DNA from: Mariniflexile sp044335535
Lineage (GTDB): Bacteria; Bacteroidota; Bacteroidia; Flavobacteriales; Flavobacteriaceae
DNA: 64,000 nt
Direction of reading: 5' to 3'
NCBI RefSeq assembly: GCF_044335535.1
Contig: NZ_JBIQVZ010000001.1
Coordinates: forward strand, 372,001 to 436,000
Shown: positions 62,168 through 64,000 of the stretch, piece after piece
How positions within the stretch are numbered: the first letter of the stretch is position 1
How the letters are laid out: every line of letters starts with the position of its first letter
Notes under the pieces: generated by a model
Told to the model about the DNA's origin: nothing
Seen by the model: only the letters and a program-made list of their open reading frames with translations
Database searches by the model: none
Program-made: the position numbers and the translations under genes

Positions 62168-63022
62168 TCAATAGTTAATAACATTAAAATTGAGCATTTG
62201 TTTCACTTTGTCATAGACCTGCGGAAATTGCGACCTAAACTCTTTAGGTGTTTCAATAAAATTCTCAATTATTACAGCCACAAATTCAAATTGATTGGTG
62301 AATGCATATTTCCTAAAATAATCCGACTCCTTTAATTTATTTCTTAAAGCTTCATTTGAAGCTAACATACCTGACAGTTCCTTAAACGAATCGCTAAAAA
62401 TAGTTGAACTCACATCACGTTCTTTCATACTGTTAATATGTATGGCATGGGTAAACTCGTGTATGCCTAAATTAATATTGTCATTATCGGTATTAAATCC
62501 TTTTACAAAATCTTCCCATGAGAGTACTAAAGCGGCTAGCCTAGGGTTGAACTCCCCTTTATGATATGCCTTGTTTGTTTTAGAATAAAAAGCGTTTGGG
62601 TATATGACAATTTTAGAAATTAAGCCAATATAAAAATCCCGAAAACCAAACGTAAGCATTACAGCTGTTGCCGAAATTAAAACTTTTTTTTCATCATTAA
62701 TTACAACACCATCTCTACCAATAAAATCTTTATCATTAATAAAAGATGCCACACGATGTTCAAAGTATTTTTTCTCTGCATTACTAAGTTTTTTATAAAA
62801 TGAAAATTGATGCTGCAAAATATCTTTTTGCGTTCTATTTAAACGCCTTAGTCGAAAATAAAAATGATTATATAATGGTTTTTTTTGCTTTAGCACATAA
62901 CCCATTTCTATCATTTTGAAGATATAATTCAAAATAATACAGGACAATATGACTAACAAAATTCCAATAAGAATTTTGCCACCCAAAGTAAAATCTTTAG
63001 TAACCAGTAGGCTTAACATCAA
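62168..63022 (-). CDS. MtfA-like zinc-dependent peptidase (M90 family)
   Basis: This 284-residue protein has two N-terminal membrane segments (VTKDFTLGGKILIGILLVIL, then SCIILNYIFKMIEMGYVL) and a soluble domain with the zinc motif HEFTHAIH preceded by NINLGI. Downstream are RSQFPQVYDKVKQML and glutamates (EFVAVIIENFIETP) that could supply the third zinc ligand. MtfA in E. coli is a peptidase that also titrates the Mlc repressor; here the membrane anchor is an addition. Substrate unknown. Start Met1 or Met2. Confidence 0.88.
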   Translation of the reverse strand: MMLSLLVTKDFTLGGKILIGILLVILSCIILNYIFKMIEMGYVLKQKKPLYNHFYFRLRRLNRTQKDILQHQFSFYKKLSNAEKKYFEHRVASFINDKDFIGRDGVVINDEKKVLISATAVMLTFGFRDFYIGLISKIVIYPNAFYSKTNKAYHKGEFNPRLAALVLSWEDFVKGFNTDNDNINLGIHEFTHAIHINSMKERDVSSTIFSDSFKELSGMLASNEALRNKLKESDYFRKYAFTNQFEFVAVIIENFIETPKEFRSQFPQVYDKVKQMLNFNVINY

Positions 63023-63399
63023 GTAAAAACGTCTGTTTTAAAAATTAATTATATATCAATACCATTTCATCTTTGAAATTACTATAAGAGGTAAACAGGT
63101 GTTATATTACGGTCATTACAAAGGTTAAATAATATAAAGCTTAAAAGTACAAAACCTGAGTTTAAAATATTGAATTTTAAACTCAGGTTTTTGATGAAAA
63201 CTTTATTTGATAGGATTCCATTTTTTACTAAAAAAGACTTGATTATGTTGGCAACGAAACTATTTTACTAAAAAACAATAAATGAACACACTTTTAAACA
63301 GTTCGGTGTTTTGGAAAACTTATATTAAAGATGGTTAAAAATAAGCCGTTTAAAAAATACGAAACTGCTTATTCTGAAAACCGTTATCAGCTTTGAAAC
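63023..63399. other. 377-bp intergenic region with a strong hairpin
   Basis: No gene is visible. A perfect 18-bp stem (AAAACCTGAGTTTAAAAT and its reverse complement, five-base loop ATTGA) lies at 63151-63191 with T-runs in both directions. It is about 210 bp after the DUF2892 gene and about 130 bp before the start of the peptidase gene. TTTTAAACAGTTC near 63291 resembles a MITE end. Confidence 0.6.
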
Positions 63400-63588
63400 T
63401 TAGTTTTTTACTTTGAATACTTTTTCTAAAATAGTATCCATTAAACACCATTTTGTTAATGATGATTGTAATAAATTGGCACCTACAAAGGCTGTAAACC
63501 ACAACCAGTTATGATTTACATAAGCAGCAAGTAATAAGCTTATTAATATAAAGCTTCCTGCAATCCCCCTAACGATTCTATTTTTCAT
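63400..63588 (-). CDS. DUF2892-type small membrane protein
   Basis: This 62-residue protein of the DUF2892 (YgaP membrane domain-like) type reads MKNRIVRGIAGSFILISLLL, NHNWLWFTAFVGANLLQSSL, TKWCLMDTILEKVF. Two membrane helices are followed by a Cys (TKWCLMD), where the family typically has CP or CP-like context. It is the last gene of a three-gene unit with the 101-residue protein and the probable efflux pump. Confidence 0.88.
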   Translation of the reverse strand: MKNRIVRGIAGSFILISLLLAAYVNHNWLWFTAFVGANLLQSSLTKWCLMDTILEKVFKVKN

Positions 63589-63599
63589 TTTGAATAATT

Positions 63600-63905
63600 T
63601 TAATTTGATTTTTCTATGTTTATAACTGCTACATGAATTTGCGACAAGCTTTGCTGTTGCTGGTTGAAATTATCGATTAATTCAAACAGCATATCAACAT
63701 TTTCCTTCTTGACAAATGCATAAAAAAGAATGGATTCCGTTTGATTCATCTCTCTCGAAAACCAATTAGATTCAACAGCATCTTCAGTGCTATCCCTATA
63801 ACCGGTAACATCTCTAAATGAGAATGTCTTCACATCGGCTTCTTTTAATTGGAGTTTAATATCATTTTCAAACTCTTTGATTGCGGTAATAATAACTAGT
63901 TTCAT
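63600..63905 (-). CDS. Unknown 101-residue protein, P-II/ferredoxin-like fold suspected
   Basis: This small cytoplasmic protein has no membrane segment. The pattern beta-alpha-beta-beta-alpha-beta (MKLVIITAIKEFENDIKLQL, VKTFSFRDVTGYRDSTEDAV, ESILFYAFVKKENVDMLFEL, SQIHVAVINIEKSN) recalls P-II-like or DUF3240-like signalling folds found beside heavy-metal efflux genes. The identity is not certain. It lies 11 bp before the DUF2892 gene and 40 bp after the probable pump gene, so cotranscription is likely. Confidence 0.65.
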   Translation of the reverse strand: MKLVIITAIKEFENDIKLQLKEADVKTFSFRDVTGYRDSTEDAVESNWFSREMNQTESILFYAFVKKENVDMLFELIDNFNQQQQSLSQIHVAVINIEKSN

Positions 63906-63945
63906 TTCTTTGATTATATATTACATTACTTTGATTATACATTAA

Positions 63946-64000
63946 TTAATGTTCCCATTTTTTTCTTTCCGTGATGTAATAAATCAGCGGCACTACAATA
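63946..64000 (-). CDS. C-terminus of a probable RND-type efflux permease (gene mostly outside window)
   Basis: Only the last 17 codons are in the window: IVVPLIYYITERKKWEH, then TAA. A hydrophobic end helix with VVPLIYY followed by ERKK is typical of the last transmembrane segment of CusA/AcrB-like permeases. This reading depends on a short segment and should be taken as tentative. Confidence 0.45.
   Translation of the reverse strand, partial: IVVPLIYYITERKKWEH

Noticed and set aside
1..64000. tRNA, rRNA or CRISPR arrays
   Set aside because: No cloverleaf, ribosomal sequence or regularly spaced repeat was found by reading. The tandem repeats seen have short, irregular units.

Overview
The window is chromosomal DNA from a marine-type member of the Flavobacteriaceae (Bacteroidota). 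The evidence is low GC content, Bacteroidetes promoters (TAnnTTTG with an upstream TTG), a 287-residue primary sigma factor without region 1.1, a PorT component of the type IX secretion system (T9SS), secreted proteins with T9SS sorting tails, and the TamL and Mpl gene types of this phylum. No rRNA, tRNA, CRISPR array, complete insertion sequence or prophage is visible.

Layout. 1-2430: a membrane pyrophosphatase (cut by the window edge) and a soluble pyrophosphatase. 2500-4960: an accessory patch of two unknown genes, bounded by an imperfect duplication of the 3' end of mpl, then mpl itself. 6300-14150: a secreted TPR protein and a 2131-residue alpha-2-macroglobulin with an embedded SusC-like carboxypeptidase-regulatory/plug segment. 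14200-17455: a DoxX-like protein, an acetyltransferase, a lipoprotein plus M64-type secreted peptidase pair, and a small MITE-like element. 17460-21570: a DUF4136 lipoprotein, an overlapping pair of an NRDE/TANGO2-like protein and a permuted-papain-like protein, and pruA. 21650-30900: a giant LamG/T9SS surface protein, a TPR protein, rsmG, a lipid desaturase and an aspartate aminotransferase.

30960-39870 is a compact block, almost all on the minus strand, of small envelope and stress-type proteins (tiny lipoproteins, YtxH, holin-like, lmo0937-type, CsbD, tail-anchored paralogs, an AI-2E-family transporter) around a CHASE3 histidine kinase, a stand-alone response regulator and an AraC-type regulator. 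It reads as a self-contained envelope-stress locus. 40230-43100 holds TrkH and TrkA for potassium uptake.

43400-53910 is core metabolism and information processing: menG/ubiE with porT, a TrmH-type methyltransferase, tamL, fbaA, accD (without its zinc-ribbon cysteines), rpsO and pnp. 54000-58240 is accessory: two envelope proteins, an HTH regulator ending in a perfect 28-bp palindrome, a broken Xre gene, a RES-Xre toxin-antitoxin pair and a possible nuclease-fold protein. 58430-64000 holds rpoD, rpe, a second MITE-like element, two paralogous CBS proteins, a CHRD lipoprotein, an MtfA-like peptidase, and an operon tail with a probable RND pump, a small unknown protein and a DUF2892 protein.

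The most unusual items are the A2M-SusC-like chimera, the duplicated mpl 3' end flanking a single-gene insert, the NRDE/permuted-papain pair, and the small-protein stress block. Function calls rest on reading the sequence only; no database search was possible.
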